From: Butyricimonas virosa | GTDB lineage: Bacteria > Bacteroidota > Bacteroidia > Bacteroidales > Marinifilaceae | Direction of reading: 5' to 3' | NCBI RefSeq assembly: GCF_025148635.1 | Contig: NZ_CP102269.1 | Coordinates: forward strand, 2,914,001 to 2,978,000 | Length of the DNA: 64,000 bases | Shown: piece after piece, positions 63,108 through 64,000 of the stretch | Layout: each line of letters starts with the position of its first letter | How positions within the stretch are numbered: the stretch's first letter is position 1 | Translations under genes and position numbers: made by a program | Notes under the pieces: model-generated | Seen by the model: the letters and a program-made list of their open reading frames with translations, nothing else | Told to the model about the DNA's origin: nothing | Databases searched by the model: none

Positions 63108-64000
63108 ATGAAAAATAGAATTATTCTATTCGTAATTATCCTACTAGGTTGTGTTAGTGCTTTGAATGCACAAAATCGGGAATATAGTGCCGAGATTGAC
63201 ACGAACTATATTATGATCGGGGATCAGATTCATTTCCGGATGAAAGTAAAGGCTGAACCGGGTGTGAAAGTGGCATTCCCTCAATTGAAAGACACGATAG
63301 CACAAGGGATCGAGATTATATCCGGACCAGTTCGTGATTCTATCATGGAAAAAGACGGACGGGTACTCGTGCAGGAAAGTTACGTGATAACTTCTTTTGA
63401 TTCGGGCGTGTTCGTGATTCCGCCGATGCCTATCGAGATTCAACAGGAAAGTTATAATAATACTCTCAGGACCGATCCGTTACACTTGATCGTGAATACT
63501 TTCGTGGTCGATCAGCAGAAAGGGAATTACGATATTGTGATGCCTTTGGCTGCTCCGTGGACATTTGCCGAGATATTACCTTACTTGTTATGGACATTGT
63601 TGGGGATCGTGGTGATTCTTCTGGTTGTCTGGATTATCAAAGTTCGGAAATCCCGTAAGAGTCTTTTCCATCACGAAAAACCGGCAATCCCTCCGTATGT
63701 GTTGGCCATGAAGGCTTTGGAGGAAATCAAGAAGGAGAAGTTATGGCAGAGTGGAAAGACCAAAGAGTATTACACGCAATTAACTGATACGATCCGGAAT
63801 TATTTGGATGGAGAATTGGGAATCTCAGCGATGGAACAGACTTCTTTCGAAACCTTGAAGGCTTTGGAGAAATGTGAGCAGGTAGATGCAAAACAACGGG
63901 ATAAGTTGGCAGATATGTTTGAAACGGCTGATTTCGTGAAGTTTGCTAAAGCAGAGCCGTTGCAGGATGAGAACGTACGGAATCTGGATATTGCTTATGA
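63108..64000 (+). CDS. Exported BatD/DUF4381-like membrane protein, 3' partial
   Basis: The frame opens at ATG 63108 and is still open at the window end, so the C-terminus is missing (297 full codons visible). Signal peptide MKNRIILFVIILLGCVSALNA with possible cleavage after Ala-Gln; a periplasmic beta-rich region (YSAEIDTNYIMIGDQIHFRMKV; VQESYVITSFDSGVFVIPPMPI, split); one transmembrane helix (LLWTLLGIVVILLVVWIIKV, about residues 161-180); and a cytoplasmic part (PYVLAMKALEEIKKEKLWQSGKTKEYYTQLTDTIRNYL, split) typical of the BatD/DUF4381 proteins in this operon. It starts 27 bp after the DUF58 stop. Confidence 0.85.
   Translation, partial: MKNRIILFVIILLGCVSALNAQNREYSAEIDTNYIMIGDQIHFRMKVKAEPGVKVAFPQLKDTIAQGIEIISGPVRDSIMEKDGRVLVQESYVITSFDSGVFVIPPMPIEIQQESYNNTLRTDPLHLIVNTFVVDQQKGNYDIVMPLAAPWTFAEILPYLLWTLLGIVVILLVVWIIKVRKSRKSLFHHEKPAIPPYVLAMKALEEIKKEKLWQSGKTKEYYTQLTDTIRNYLDGELGISAMEQTSFETLKALEKCEQVDAKQRDKLADMFETADFVKFAKAEPLQDENVRNLDIAY

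Overview
The window looks like a chromosomal segment of a Bacteroidales bacterium, most likely Odoribacteraceae (Butyricimonas/Odoribacter-like). The evidence is the dense arrays of SusC/SusD pairs, Bacteroidetes -7 promoter boxes of the TAnnTTTG type, weak Shine-Dalgarno signals, DUF4843 and PKD-like lipoproteins, and GldA/GldF/GldG-type exporters. The genus is inference. All genes supported here lie on the + strand.

Layout. Five SusC/D-type outer-membrane uptake loci stand head to tail from 1 to about 53.3 kb. Locus 0 (1-6293) is cut by the window edge: a partial SusD, a DUF4843 lipoprotein broken by an in-frame stop, a PKD-like lipoprotein, a terminator, then two TlpA-like thioredoxin-fold proteins. 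Locus 1 (6434-16602) has ECF sigma, FecR anti-sigma, SusC, SusD, DUF4843, PKD-like and TlpA. Locus 2 (17025-26151) has sigma, FecR, SusC, SusD, a degenerate metallopeptidase-like lipoprotein and a thioredoxin-family protein. Locus 3 (26942-36351) has sigma, FecR, SusC, SusD, DUF4843 and PKD-like, and is followed by two tandem copies of an ABC ATPase plus GldF-GldG fusion permease (36386-42884). Locus 4 (42998-53261) has sigma, FecR, SusC, SusD, a second degenerate metallopeptidase-like lipoprotein and a zinc metalloprotease with an intact HExxHxxGxxH site. Loci 0, 1 and 3 form one type (DUF4843 + PKD-like); loci 2 and 4 form another (Mx1-like lipoprotein + thioredoxin or protease). None carries a glycoside hydrolase, so a peptide, protein or metal-ligand substrate is more likely than a glycan.

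Right side. Two exported proteins of unknown function (53379-54287 and 54690-55520) are followed by conserved housekeeping genes: cmk, ispH, pfkA, priA, and a MoxR - DUF58 - BatD/DUF4381-like operon that runs off the window end.

Regulation. Each complete locus should work by trans-envelope signalling: ligand in SusC, its periplasmic STN domain, FecR across the inner membrane, then release of the ECF sigma. The sequence shows a candidate target promoter, GTCACCC - 12 to 16 nt - CGTGT, in all four sigma/anti-sigma gaps and a fifth copy in front of the stand-alone gene at 54690. All four susC genes also have a short leader with two hairpins and a shared CGNCAA sequence in or near the first loop. 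These two elements, and the way they tie the lone gene at 54690 to the uptake loci, are the most interesting undescribed-looking signals in the window.
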